64,000 nucleotides of DNA from assembly GCA_039725955.1 (NCBI GenBank), contig CP091034.1:1426001-1490000 (forward strand), given 5' to 3'. Shown in pieces: positions 37,328 to 46,748 of this stretch; within the stretch, counting starts at the first letter, position 1; the number at the start of each line of letters is the position of its first letter. The notes under the pieces are model-generated. The model was not told where the DNA came from. It did no database searches and worked only from the letters and a program-made list of their open reading frames with translations. Both the position numbers and the translations under genes were made by a program. The stretch comes from Sinorhizobium sp. B11 (GTDB lineage Bacteria > Pseudomonadota > Alphaproteobacteria > Rhizobiales > Rhizobiaceae).

Positions 37328-40180
37328 TCAGAAGAAGCCGCGGCGCTGCCACCAGCCTGCCTTCTTCGGCTTGCCTTCACCTTCGGCTTCACCGTTATCG
37401 GTGCGGTTCGAGGTGACCGTCGGCTCAGAAGACGAGATATTGGATCCGCGGTTAGCGCGAGCCGGCTTGGCCTCTTCCTGAACAGGTTCGGCAAGATCTG
37501 CAGATGCTTCCGTCACTTCCGGCTCGGCTTCTGCTTCCACAGCCGCCGCTTCGATCACAGGCTCCTCGACCGGCGAAGGCGCAGCATCAGCCTTGCGGCG
37601 GCCGCGGCCCCGTCCGCGTGCCGGCTTGACCTCTTCGGCAACGCTCTCGCTGCCTTCGATAGCCGCCATGGCCGGCTGAGCATCGACAACGTCGATCGTA
37701 GCGACTTCGATTACTTCGGCTTCGGTCTCCGCGCTTTCCTCGGCTGCGGTGTCATCGCCTTCGTCGGCATCGCCGCCCTCGGAAGCAGCGCTCGTCTCCG
37801 CGCCTTCCTCGCCGCGGTTGCGACGACCGCCACGCTTGCCGCGACGGCGGCGCTTGCGGCGCTGGGAGTCGTCACCTTCGGCGCGGTCCTCCGCAGCACC
37901 TTCGGCGGCATCACTGTCGCCCTCGCTGCCTTCGTCCTCGCCCTCATCGCCATCGTCAGCTTCGCCGGAAACTGCATCTGCAGCAACCTGCTGCTCGGCA
38001 TTGCCGTTGCGGCCGCGACGACGGCGGCGGCGCTTGCGCTTGCGTCCACCTTCGCCTTCGGCCTCTGCACGGGCAGCAGGACGTTCGGCGGCGGCAGGCT
38101 TTTCTTCCAACTCTTCGTCTTCCTCCTCGTCATGCTCGATAACGACATCGTCATCATCGTCATCGGGGATGGCTGCGAAGTTGAAGAGGCTTTCGATCTT
38201 GACCGGGTTTTCGACCGGCTCGCCGCGATCGATCGCGAAATGCTGCGCGCCGACCGAGCCATCCGCATCGATGATGATTGCCACACCGAAGCGGGCTTCA
38301 TAATCGACGATCGTCTGGCGCTTGTGGTTGAGCAGGTAGAGCGCGATATCGGGCGTCGTGCGAACGGTGATATTGTGCGTCGTGTTCTTGAGCAGATATT
38401 CCTCGACGCCGCGCAGCACATGCAGCGCAACGGAAGACTGCGAACGAACGTGGCCGGTGCCGCCGCAATGCGAGCAGACCTGCGTCGTGGATTCAAGAAC
38501 GGAAGCGCGGATGCGCTGGCGCGACATTTCCAGAAGCCCGAAATGCGAGATACGGCCGACCTGGATGCGGGCGCGGTCGTTCTTCAGGCATTCCTTCAGC
38601 TTCTTCTCGACAGCGCGGTTGTTGCGCTTCTCTTCCATGTCGATGAAGTCGATGACGATGAGACCGGCCAGGTCGCGCAGACGAAGCTGGCGGGCGACTT
38701 CGTCCGCTGCTTCGAGGTTCGTCTGGAGGGCGGTGTCCTCGATCGAGTGTTCGCGGGTCGAACGGCCGGAGTTGACGTCGATCGAAACCAGCGCTTCCGT
38801 CTGGTTCATGATCAGGTAGCCGCCGGACTTCAGCGTCACCTGCGGCTGCAGCATACGGTCGAGCTGCGCCTCGATGCCGGAGCGCGAGAAGATCGGGTGG
38901 AGATCGCGATAGGGCTGAACCACCTTGGCGTGGCTCGGCATCAGCATCTTCATGAAGTCTTTCGCTTCGCGATAGCCTTCTTCGCCGGAGACGATGATTT
39001 CACCGATATCCTTGTTGTAGAGGTCACGGATCGAGCGCTTGATGAGCGAGCCTTCCTCGTAGACGAGGCAGGGAGCCGTGGAGGCGAGCGTCAGCGTGCG
39101 GACGTTCTCCCACAGGCGCATCAGATATTCGAAGTCGCGCTTGACCTCGACCTTGGTACGGTTGGCACCGGCCGTTCGCAGGATCACACCCATGCCCTGC
39201 GGCACTTCCAGCATGCGGGCGATTTCCTTCAGCCGCTTGCGGTCCTGCGGGTTGGTGATCTTTCGGGAAATGCCGCCGCCGCGCGCCGTGTTCGGCATCA
39301 GGACCGAATAGCGGCCTGCGAGCGAGAGATAGGTGGTGAGGGCAGCACCCTTGTTGCCGCGCTCTTCCTTGGCGACCTGCACCAGCAGGATCTGGCGGCG
39401 CTTGATGACTTCCTGGATGCGGTATTGCTTGCGCGGCTTGCGCTGAACACGATCCGGAACCTCTTCCATCGCGTCTTCGGCGCCGACGGATTCGATGACT
39501 TCCTCTTCGCCATGGTCGTCGTCATCATCGTCGTCGTCATGACGACGCTTGGAAACGTCGACATCCTCAGAGATGGTGTCCGTTTCAACCATCGCGGCCA
39601 TCTCGCCGCCGGTCGAACCTTCGTCATCGTTGTCGGCGACCGATGCTTCCGGCGCCGCTGCTTCTTCTGCAACCGGCTCGGCTGCCTTCTTGCGGCTGCG
39701 GCGGGCGCGGGGCTTCTTGGCCGGCGCTTCTTCGGCGACGGGTGCAGCCTCTTCGACGGGCGCAGCTACTTCTTCTGCAGCAACTGCCTCGGGCTGCTCG
39801 ACCGGAACGATGCCGATATCGGGCTGATCCTGCGTCGAGAGATCGACGAGCGGGGCAGTCTCGACATGCTCGACATCCTCGTCGCGGCGATGCTCCTCCG
39901 CTTCGGCGCGAAGCAGGGCCTGGCGATCGGCCAGCGGTATCTGATAATAATCAGGGTGGATTTCGGCGAAGGCCAGGAAGCCGTGCCTGTTGCCGCCGTA
40001 ATCGACGAAGGCTGCCTGCAGCGAGGGTTCGACCCTCGTTACCTTTGCAAGATAGATGTTGCCGCGGATTTGCTTCTTGTGCTGCGACTCGAAGTCAAAT
40101 TCTTCTATGCGGTTCCCGCGAACGACAACGACGCGCGTCTCTTCCTCGTGAGACGCATCGATAAGCATTTTGTCTGCCAT
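37328..40180 (-). CDS. rne: Ribonuclease E
   Basis: The 950-residue endonuclease that organises RNA decay and processing. The S1 part is at the N-terminus (RGNIYLAKVTRVEPSLQAAFVDYG), interrupted by an unusually long acidic Ala/Glu-rich insert (about 100-260). The DNase-I-like core has the catalytic aspartates in VSIDVNSG and LIVIDFIDME, and the zinc link is CSHCGGTG. The C-terminal scaffold is acidic with two Arg-rich blocks (KRKRRRRRRGRNG, RRKRRRRGKRGGRRNRG) that should bind RNA, and ends GWWQRRGFF. This layout is typical of alphaproteobacteria. The long upstream gap may serve autoregulation. Confidence 0.95.
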   Translation of the reverse strand: MADKMLIDASHEEETRVVVVRGNRIEEFDFESQHKKQIRGNIYLAKVTRVEPSLQAAFVDYGGNRHGFLAFAEIHPDYYQIPLADRQALLRAEAEEHRRDEDVEHVETAPLVDLSTQDQPDIGIVPVEQPEAVAAEEVAAPVEEAAPVAEEAPAKKPRARRSRKKAAEPVAEEAAAPEASVADNDDEGSTGGEMAAMVETDTISEDVDVSKRRHDDDDDDDDHGEEEVIESVGAEDAMEEVPDRVQRKPRKQYRIQEVIKRRQILLVQVAKEERGNKGAALTTYLSLAGRYSVLMPNTARGGGISRKITNPQDRKRLKEIARMLEVPQGMGVILRTAGANRTKVEVKRDFEYLMRLWENVRTLTLASTAPCLVYEEGSLIKRSIRDLYNKDIGEIIVSGEEGYREAKDFMKMLMPSHAKVVQPYRDLHPIFSRSGIEAQLDRMLQPQVTLKSGGYLIMNQTEALVSIDVNSGRSTREHSIEDTALQTNLEAADEVARQLRLRDLAGLIVIDFIDMEEKRNNRAVEKKLKECLKNDRARIQVGRISHFGLLEMSRQRIRASVLESTTQVCSHCGGTGHVRSQSSVALHVLRGVEEYLLKNTTHNITVRTTPDIALYLLNHKRQTIVDYEARFGVAIIIDADGSVGAQHFAIDRGEPVENPVKIESLFNFAAIPDDDDDDVVIEHDEEEDEELEEKPAAAERPAARAEAEGEGGRKRKRRRRRRGRNGNAEQQVAADAVSGEADDGDEGEDEGSEGDSDAAEGAAEDRAEGDDSQRRKRRRRGKRGGRRNRGEEGAETSAASEGGDADEGDDTAAEESAETEAEVIEVATIDVVDAQPAMAAIEGSESVAEEVKPARGRGRGRRKADAAPSPVEEPVIEAAAVEAEAEPEVTEASADLAEPVQEEAKPARANRGSNISSSEPTVTSNRTDNGEAEGEGKPKKAGWWQRRGFF

Positions 40181-40811
40181 GTAAGCTGAGCTCCTCGGCG
40201 AGGCCGCGAGAGCGCATTCCCGACTGCTGTTGACACAGGAAGAATGCGGTCCGCCGTGGCCGCGCCGGATAATGAAAGTCGCGATTGGTGCGAGGGAGAA
40301 GGCAGCAGCCAGACCGCAGCCGAAACGATTTCGTTCCGGGGCCTGTACACTTCAGATAAAACCTGCTGCGAAACCATCAACAACCAAGCGTGATCGACAA
40401 TGACAAAGACCCGTTTCGGGTCCGATGAGTTTGCTCCCTGAGAGCGTGGTGGCTGATCCACCGATGAAATCCCAGCACGAAGCCGGAAAATCAGGATCCA
40501 GTTCTCGAGTGGAAATGCGTTCGACGGCGGACGATTACCGGTTGTGGCGCCAGGTCCGGGGGCCGGCTGGCTGCCTTGCGGCGACTCTATCCCGTCAACA
40601 CTTCTACCCTAAAATCCGTTGTATGTTTTCTCTGTCACAATAGCAAGGGAAAAGCCAAATGTGCCATAATATTGATGGATTTCGTATCGCATAAACTTGT
40701 CGGGGATAAACGATCCCGATTCGTGGGTCGGTGCGTATGCGCTCGCCTCTAGCGGGCGTCAGCGGGGACGGTGTAGGGTCCATCGCAGAATAAATAGGGT
40801 GTGGCGGGCTA
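40181..40811. other. Intergenic region rne-amiC (divergent promoters)
   Basis: The 631-base gap has no credible gene. Both genes are read away from it, so it holds both promoters and probably a long rne leader. A 6-bp hairpin GACCCG/CGGGTC is at 40408-40422. An AT-rich stretch around 40600-40710 may hold the amiC promoter. A 72-codon frame (40425-40643) has no family features. Confidence 0.7.
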
Positions 40812-42062
40812 TTGTTTAAGAGGTTTCGGATCGCGGCGAAGGTGTCCGCAGGGCGAAAATTGGGTTTTGCAGCGGGGCTTTTCGGCTTCGCAGTGCTTTG
40901 CGCGGTTCCTGGAAGTGCCGCCGACGCGAAGAATCCCTTGCTGGCCTACGGAGCGCGTATCGTCGGCGACGATGCCAGAACCCGCATCGTCATCGATTTC
41001 GACCGCGAGCCCCGTTTTTCCGTGCATTATATCGCCAATCCTGAGCGCATCGTCGTCGACCTGCCGGCAACCGCTTTCGGCTTTCCGGCCAAAGATCTCG
41101 AGGCGCGCGGCCTCTTCAAGGACATCCGTTATGGCGCGATGGATGAAGGCAGCGCCCGCATCGTGTTGACGGCGGCACGTCCGGTCCAACTCGCCCTTGC
41201 CAAGGTGCAGACGGATGAGAGCGGCAATGGTCACAGGCTCGTTCTCGATGCCGAAATGATCGACAAGCAGAAATTCGCCGAGCTTGTTAAGACCCAGTCC
41301 TGGAGCGACAAGGCGGATGCGGCGGAGACGACGAGTGCCATTCCCCAGCCGGAAATGGCTGCACCCGGTGATTTCGTCATCGCCGTCGATGCCGGGCACG
41401 GCGGCATCGACACCGGCGCCATCGGCGTCGATACGAAGACAGAGGAAAAGCAGGTGACGCTTGCCTTCGCCAAGGCGCTGGCTGATCGCCTGAACAAGGA
41501 GCCGGGCATCAAGGCTTTCCTGACGCGCGACGACGACGAATTCCTGTCGCTCTCGCAGCGCGTGCTGATTGCCCGGCAGAACCATGCGGGCCTTTTCATT
41601 TCGCTGCACGCAGATACGCTGAAGCAGAAGGATATTCGCGGCGCGACGGTCTACACGATTTCAGACAAGGCTTCGGACAAGCTCGCCGCCGATCTTGCCG
41701 AACGCGAAAACCTGTCGGACCAGATCGCCGGCAAGGAAACGACCGCCGAACCGCCTGAGGTCGCCGATATTCTGCTGGACCTGACGCGGCGCGAGACGCA
41801 GGCCTTTTCGATTTCGCTCGCCGAAAGCGTGCTTGCCTCTTTCAAGGATCAGGTTGGCACGATCAACAATCCACACCGTCACGCGGGCTTCCGGGTGCTG
41901 CAGGCGCCGGACGTTCCATCGATCCTGCTCGAGCTCGGCTTCCTCTCCAATGTCGAAGACGAAAAACGCCTGCTCGATGATGCCTGGCGGTTGAAGATGG
42001 CCGATCTCCTGGCCGATGCGGTGAAGCGCTACCGCACGGGCCTGATGGCGAATGGCGGGTAA
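40812..42062 (+). CDS. amiC: N-acetylmuramoyl-L-alanine amidase
   Basis: A periplasmic amidase of 416 residues that cuts peptidoglycan, mainly at division. It has a signal peptide (GLFGFAVLCAVPGSAADA), an AMIN domain (ARIVGDDARTRIVIDFDREP and on), and an Amidase_3 catalytic domain with IAVDAGHGGIDTGAIG (His), ISLHAD (His) and LLELGFLSN (Glu). The start is a TTG at 40812 with no ATG nearby; a GTG ten codons later (40842) is possible. It lies upstream of mrcA, an arrangement common in rhizobia. Confidence 0.92.
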   Translation: MFKRFRIAAKVSAGRKLGFAAGLFGFAVLCAVPGSAADAKNPLLAYGARIVGDDARTRIVIDFDREPRFSVHYIANPERIVVDLPATAFGFPAKDLEARGLFKDIRYGAMDEGSARIVLTAARPVQLALAKVQTDESGNGHRLVLDAEMIDKQKFAELVKTQSWSDKADAAETTSAIPQPEMAAPGDFVIAVDAGHGGIDTGAIGVDTKTEEKQVTLAFAKALADRLNKEPGIKAFLTRDDDEFLSLSQRVLIARQNHAGLFISLHADTLKQKDIRGATVYTISDKASDKLAADLAERENLSDQIAGKETTAEPPEVADILLDLTRRETQAFSISLAESVLASFKDQVGTINNPHRHAGFRVLQAPDVPSILLELGFLSNVEDEKRLLDDAWRLKMADLLADAVKRYRTGLMANGG

Positions 42063-42320
42063 ACCGGGCGTTGCCCGGAAGTGACACTCGCGCCTAAACC
42101 GGAGCCCTTGCGGAAAGGGGAGCGGAAAGTGGCAGGACGGGCCCTATTTTGCTCACATTCGCGCCGTTACTCCGATCTATATGTTTCGCGCAAGTGAGAC
42201 GAAATCGGCTTGTAGCGCCAGCGCGCATGGAGTAAGCCGCGCAACGTGCAAAGAGACATGATCTGTGCGATTGTGCGGCTGCGCCGATCTAATGATTAGA
42301 AATACCGGTAGCTGAAAAAT
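42063..42320. other. Intergenic region amiC-mrcA
   Basis: A CCGGGC-GTT-GCCCGG hairpin (42065-42079) follows the amiC stop at once but has no T run. The remainder presumably carries the mrcA promoter; no strong match seen. Confidence 0.5.
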
Positions 42321-44780
42321 ATGGTTAGACTTCTTGGATATTTCTTCGGGATAGCATGCGTCCTGTTCCTGGGCGCTGCGGCGGTTGTTGCCGTCTACAT
42401 TGCGAATGTCGCGAAGGATCTTCCTGACTATGCTGTGCTCAACAGCTATGCCCCGCCGGTCACCACCCGCGTCCACGCGGGTAACGGTGCGCTCATGGCC
42501 GAATACGCCAAGGAAAAGCGCCTCTTCCTGCCGATCCAGGCTATCCCGGACCGCGTCAAGGCTGCTTTCCTCTCGGCCGAAGACAAGAACTTCTACAACC
42601 ATCCCGGCGTCGATCTGACCGGTCTTGGCCGTGCCATCCTCGTCAACCTTCAGAATTTCGGCTCCGGCCGCCGCCCGGTCGGTGCATCGACGATTACCCA
42701 GCAGGTGGCAAAGAACTTCCTTCTGACCTCCGACCAGACGATCGACCGCAAGATCAAGGAAGCGATCCTGTCCTTCCGCATCGAACAGGCCTACAGCAAG
42801 GACAAGATCCTCGAGCTTTACCTCAACGAGATCTTTTTCGGTCTGAACTCCTACGGTATCGGCAGTGCCTCGCTCACCTATTTCAACAAGTCGGTCACCG
42901 AACTGACGATCGCCGAATCTGCCTATCTCGCATCGCTGCCGAAGGGGCCGGCCAACTATCATCCCTTCCGCCATCCGGATGCAGCACTTGAGCGCCGCAA
43001 CTGGGTCATCGACCGCATGGTCGAGAACGGTTATGTGAGCCAGAGCGACGGCGAGGATGCCAAGAAGCAGCCGCTCGGCGTCACCGCCCGCAACAGCGGA
43101 CCGTCTCTTTTTGCTTCCGATTATTTCGCCGAGGCTGTCCGTCGCCAGCTCATCGACCAGTATGGCGAGAAGTCGCTCTACGAGGGTGGCCTCTCGGTGC
43201 GCACGTCGCTCGATCCGCAGATGCAGCTCTTTGCGCGCAAGGCGCTGCAGGACGGCCTGACCAATTACGACGAGCGTCGCGGTTTCCATGGACCGGTCAA
43301 ACAGATCAGCATGTCGGGTGATTGGGGTCCGGCGCTCGCCGAAGTGCCCGCTCTTTCGGACGTGCCGGAATGGCGCCTGGCAGTCGTGCTCGCTGTTTCC
43401 AGTGACAGCGTCGATATCGGCCTCCAGCCGCCCAAGGATGGCGGCGGCAAGGTCGCAGCCCAACGCGAGCGTGGTTCGATTGCAGCCAAGGATATGCAGT
43501 GGGCATTCCGCTCCGCCGCCGGCGACCGCAAGACGACGAAGTCGCCGGTCGGCGTCGTCTCGGCCGGAGATGTCGTCTACGTCGAGCGCCTCGGCGGCGA
43601 CAATTCGACCTCCTATCGTCTGCGCCAGCCGCCGAAGGTGCAGGGTGGTCTTGTCGCCATGGATCCGAAGACCGGCCGCGTTCTTGCCATGGTCGGCGGC
43701 TTTTCCTATGCCCAGTCGGAATTCAACCGCGCCACGCAGGCGATGCGCCAGCCGGGGTCCTCCTTCAAGCCCTTCGTTTATGCCGCTGCCATGGACAACG
43801 GCTACACGCCGGCCTCGGTCATCATGGACGCGCCGATCGAGATCGTTTCGGGCGGTCAGGTCTGGAAGCCGGAAAACTACGGCGGCGAAGTCGGCGGCCC
43901 CTCGACGCTGCGCTCCGGTATCGAGAATTCGCGCAACCTGATGACGGTGCGCCTCGCCAATGACCTCGGCATGAACATCGTTGCCGAATATGCCGAACGT
44001 TTCGGCGTCTACGACAAGATGCCGCCGCTGCTCGCCATGTCGCTCGGCTCGGGCGAAACGACGGTGCTGCGCATGGTCTCGGCTTATTCGGTCATTGCCA
44101 ATGGCGGCAAGCAGATCAAGCCGACCCTGATCGACCGCATCCAGGACCGCTATGGCAAGACGATCTTCAAGCATGAAGAGCGTCTCTGCGAAGGCTGCAA
44201 TGCCGGCGACTGGCAGAACCAGGAAGAACCCAACATCGTCGACAACCGCGAGCAAGTTCTCGATCCGATGACCTCCTACCAGATCACCTCGATGATGCAG
44301 GGCGTCATCCAGCGCGGTACGGCTGCTGGCAAGATCGATCTCTCCGACCGTGACGTCGCCGGCAAGACCGGTACGACCAACGATGAAAAGGACGCCTGGT
44401 TCGTCGGCTTCACGCCGGATCTGGTGGCGGGCCTCTATCTCGGCTTCGATACGCCGGCACCGCTCGGACGCGGCGGTACGGGTGGCGTTCTCTCGGCACC
44501 GATCTTCAATGAATTCATGCAGGCGGCCGTCAAGGACATGCCGCAATCCAAATTTGTGGTCCCGGCCGGCATGAACATGATCGCGATCAACCGCAAGACC
44601 GGCATGGCTGCTGCCGATGGCGAGCCAGGCACCATCATCGAAGCCTTCAAGCCGGGCACCGGCCCGGCTGACAGCTTCTCTGTCATCGGCATGGACGGCA
44701 CGATGGCGCCGGAAGAAATCCTGCGTACGTCGCCCCAGGCAAACCAGGCGGTGCAGACCAACACGCCCGGCCTGTTCTGA
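42321..44780 (+). CDS. mrcA: Penicillin-binding protein 1A
   Basis: An 819-residue bifunctional peptidoglycan synthase. One N-terminal membrane anchor is followed by the transglycosylase domain (SAEDKNFYNHPGVD, GASTITQQVAKNFL) and a penicillin-binding transpeptidase domain: the catalytic serine in PGSSFKPFVYA, ENSRN (SxN type), and KTGTTNDEKDAWFVGF. An OB-like insert lies between them. It probably supplies septal or side-wall synthesis. It follows amiC by 258 bases. Confidence 0.95.
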   Translation: MVRLLGYFFGIACVLFLGAAAVVAVYIANVAKDLPDYAVLNSYAPPVTTRVHAGNGALMAEYAKEKRLFLPIQAIPDRVKAAFLSAEDKNFYNHPGVDLTGLGRAILVNLQNFGSGRRPVGASTITQQVAKNFLLTSDQTIDRKIKEAILSFRIEQAYSKDKILELYLNEIFFGLNSYGIGSASLTYFNKSVTELTIAESAYLASLPKGPANYHPFRHPDAALERRNWVIDRMVENGYVSQSDGEDAKKQPLGVTARNSGPSLFASDYFAEAVRRQLIDQYGEKSLYEGGLSVRTSLDPQMQLFARKALQDGLTNYDERRGFHGPVKQISMSGDWGPALAEVPALSDVPEWRLAVVLAVSSDSVDIGLQPPKDGGGKVAAQRERGSIAAKDMQWAFRSAAGDRKTTKSPVGVVSAGDVVYVERLGGDNSTSYRLRQPPKVQGGLVAMDPKTGRVLAMVGGFSYAQSEFNRATQAMRQPGSSFKPFVYAAAMDNGYTPASVIMDAPIEIVSGGQVWKPENYGGEVGGPSTLRSGIENSRNLMTVRLANDLGMNIVAEYAERFGVYDKMPPLLAMSLGSGETTVLRMVSAYSVIANGGKQIKPTLIDRIQDRYGKTIFKHEERLCEGCNAGDWQNQEEPNIVDNREQVLDPMTSYQITSMMQGVIQRGTAAGKIDLSDRDVAGKTGTTNDEKDAWFVGFTPDLVAGLYLGFDTPAPLGRGGTGGVLSAPIFNEFMQAAVKDMPQSKFVVPAGMNMIAINRKTGMAAADGEPGTIIEAFKPGTGPADSFSVIGMDGTMAPEEILRTSPQANQAVQTNTPGLF

Positions 44781-44900
44781 TCGAGACCGATTGCCTTTGC
44801 GCCCGCCACGGCTCTTTACATCCGCGGCGGGCGTCTCTATGTCACCAGCCTTGCAGAATACCCCGGCACTCACAGAATACCGAAGCAAAGAAGCAGGAAA

Positions 44901-46033
44901 ATGCGAGCGGAAATCCAGAACGTAGTCGATGAAACCAAGCAGGCTATCACCCTGCTGAGGAGGCATCTTTGACTGGGACCAAGCGGTAAGACGACTGGAC
45001 TGGTTGAATAACAAGGCAGAGGACCCCAACCTCTGGAACGATGCGCAGGAAGCCCAGAAGCTGATGCGCGAGCGTCAACAGCTCGATGACGGCATCAATG
45101 GCGTCAAGGCGCTGGAACAGCAGCTTTCCGACAATGTCGAGCTCATCGATCTCGGGGAAGAAGAAGGCGACGAAAGCATCGTCAAGGAAGCTGAGGCCGC
45201 GCTGAAAAGCTTGCAGGCCGAGGCGGCCCGCCGACAGGTCGAAGCCATGCTGTCAGGCGAGGCCGATGGCAACGACACCTATCTGGAAGTCCATTCCGGC
45301 GCAGGCGGCACGGAAAGCCAGGACTGGGCGAACATGCTTCTGCGCATGTACACTCGCTGGGCCGAGCGCCAGCGCTTCAAGGTCGAGCTATTGGAAGTGC
45401 ATGACGGCGAAGAGGCCGGCATCAAGTCCGCAACGCTGCTCGTAAAGGGCCACAACGCCTATGGCTGGCTGAAGACCGAATCGGGCGTGCACCGTCTGGT
45501 GCGCATCTCGCCTTACGACAGCAATGCACGCCGCCACACGTCCTTCTCGTCGATTTGGGTTTATCCCGTCGTTGATGACTCGATCCAGATCGAGATCAAC
45601 GAAAGTGATTGCCGTATCGACACCTACCGTTCGTCGGGCGCTGGCGGCCAGCACGTCAACACGACAGACTCGGCCGTGCGCATCACGCATATACCGACAG
45701 GCATCGTCGTGCAGTGTCAGCAGGAGCGTTCGCAGCACAAGAAATCGCGCCAAGGCCTGGGACATGCTGCGCGCCCGCATGTACGAAGCGGAGCTGAAGA
45801 AACGCGAGGACGCCGCCAACGCCGAAGCCGCTTCCAAGACGGATATCGGCTGGGGCCACCAGATCCGCTCCTACGTTCTGCAGCCCTACCAGCTCGTCAA
45901 GGACTTGCGCACCGGCGTTGCGAGCACCGCTCCCGACGACGTGCTCGATGGCGATCTGAACGAGTTCATGGAAGCAGCACTCGCTCACCGCATCAGCGGG
46001 GCAGCCGATGCGGTCGTCGACGACGTCGACTAA
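44901..46033 (+). CDS. prfB: Peptide chain release factor 2, two frameshifts
   Basis: RF2 recognises UGA and UAA. The first 23 codons (44901-44969) end in CTT TGA C, behind the internal Shine-Dalgarno AGGAGG; a +1 shift at 44970 continues as [14 protein letters not shown]. This is the classical autoregulatory frameshift. The GGQ motif is in [10 protein letters not shown]. At 45742-45744 an extra A in AAGAAAT breaks the frame again: before it reads ERSQHK, after it [22 protein letters not shown] in the next frame. With both shifts the protein is 376 residues, the normal length; with only the first it ends in a wrong tail at 46056. The second shift is probably a base error or an allele defect. 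Confidence 0.93.
44961..44973 (+). promoter_or_regulatory. Programmed +1 frameshift signal of prfB
   Basis: The run AGGAGG (44958-44963, spanning the line) lies before CAT CTT TGA C (44964-44973). This is the same layout as the E. coli RF2 site. When RF2 is scarce the ribosome slips +1 on CTT instead of stopping at the in-frame TGA (44970-44972), so the factor controls its own supply. Confidence 0.92.
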
Positions 46034-46057
46034 ACTGCAAAATCATATTGAGCTAGG

Positions 46058-46077
46058 AAGCCCCGGAAACGGGGCTT
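46058..46077 (+). terminator. prfB terminator
   Basis: AAGCCCCG (46058-46065) and CGGGGCTT (46070-46077) with a GAAA loop, followed by TT. Confidence 0.85.
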
Positions 46078-46213
46078 TTCTATTTTCAGATACCCGCTGA
46101 AATGTCCATTCCGTGAACGAACGTCTCCCGATAGCCCAGTCGCGTCTCGTCGTGGAGTGGGTCTTCTCGAAAGCCAGGTTTAACGGCTTAGCCCCGATGA
46201 ATAGTCCGCGACC

Positions 46214-46747
46214 TCAGTTGGTCGCCTTCTCCACGGTAATGTCCCCAAACTCGTCGATCAGCACTGTCCAGCCGTCGGGCTCGGCAGCCGGATCGGTCTT
46301 CAGATAGACGGTGGCGAAAAGGCCGGGTTCCTTGATGAAGCCGCTCGAATTTTCGGGCCGGATGTCAGTGATATAGGGCTTGAGATCGCTGATTTCCTGC
46401 AGTTCGACCGTCGAAAGAATGGCAGGTCCGTCGTCTATCTGCGCGATCTGCTGCAGAAAGACCCTTGAGGTCTTGTCCGCCTGACGCACGGCAAAAAGCT
46501 TGTAATAGCCGTGCCGCTGCTCCGGCTTGGCAGCCTCGCCGCTCACATTTTGTGCGCTGACGCTTTGCGTGGTTGTCGGGGCACGTTCGACCGGCAGCGA
46601 ATTGCCGTCATCCTCCCAATAGCCGGTACTGGTCGCGAAGATGATCGAGGCCGGGAGAATGTCGTCATGAACGGTCTGCGCCTCGGCGGCGACCGACCAT
46701 CCCGAAACGAGGAGCGCCATTATCACTGCTTGCCGCATCGCCATCAT
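46214..46747 (-). CDS. Secreted protein of unknown function
   Basis: A 177-residue protein with a signal peptide (VIMALLVSGWSVAAEAQ) and no cysteine pair. The remainder is soluble with the recognisable C-terminus LKTDPAAEPDGWTVLIDEFGDITVE; I do not recognise a family. The start (ATG at 46747, or the second ATG) is one base after the nadK stop, so it is probably translated with nadK. Confidence 0.6.
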   Translation of the reverse strand: MMAMRQAVIMALLVSGWSVAAEAQTVHDDILPASIIFATSTGYWEDDGNSLPVERAPTTTQSVSAQNVSGEAAKPEQRHGYYKLFAVRQADKTSRVFLQQIAQIDDGPAILSTVELQEISDLKPYITDIRPENSSGFIKEPGLFATVYLKTDPAAEPDGWTVLIDEFGDITVEKATN

Positions 46748-46748
46748 T

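Noticed and set aside
37031..40189. A 1052-residue open frame on the plus strand opposite rne
   Set aside because: It is a mirror of the rne codons in high-GC DNA; the sequence is compositionally biased and has no family motif, whereas the minus-strand frame is a complete RNase E.
40425..40643. A 72-codon frame in the rne-amiC gap
   Set aside because: No supporting signal and composition unlike genes.
42177..45029. A 950-residue minus-strand frame opposite mrcA
   Set aside because: Shadow of mrcA third-position GC; mrcA itself carries all transglycosylase and transpeptidase motifs.
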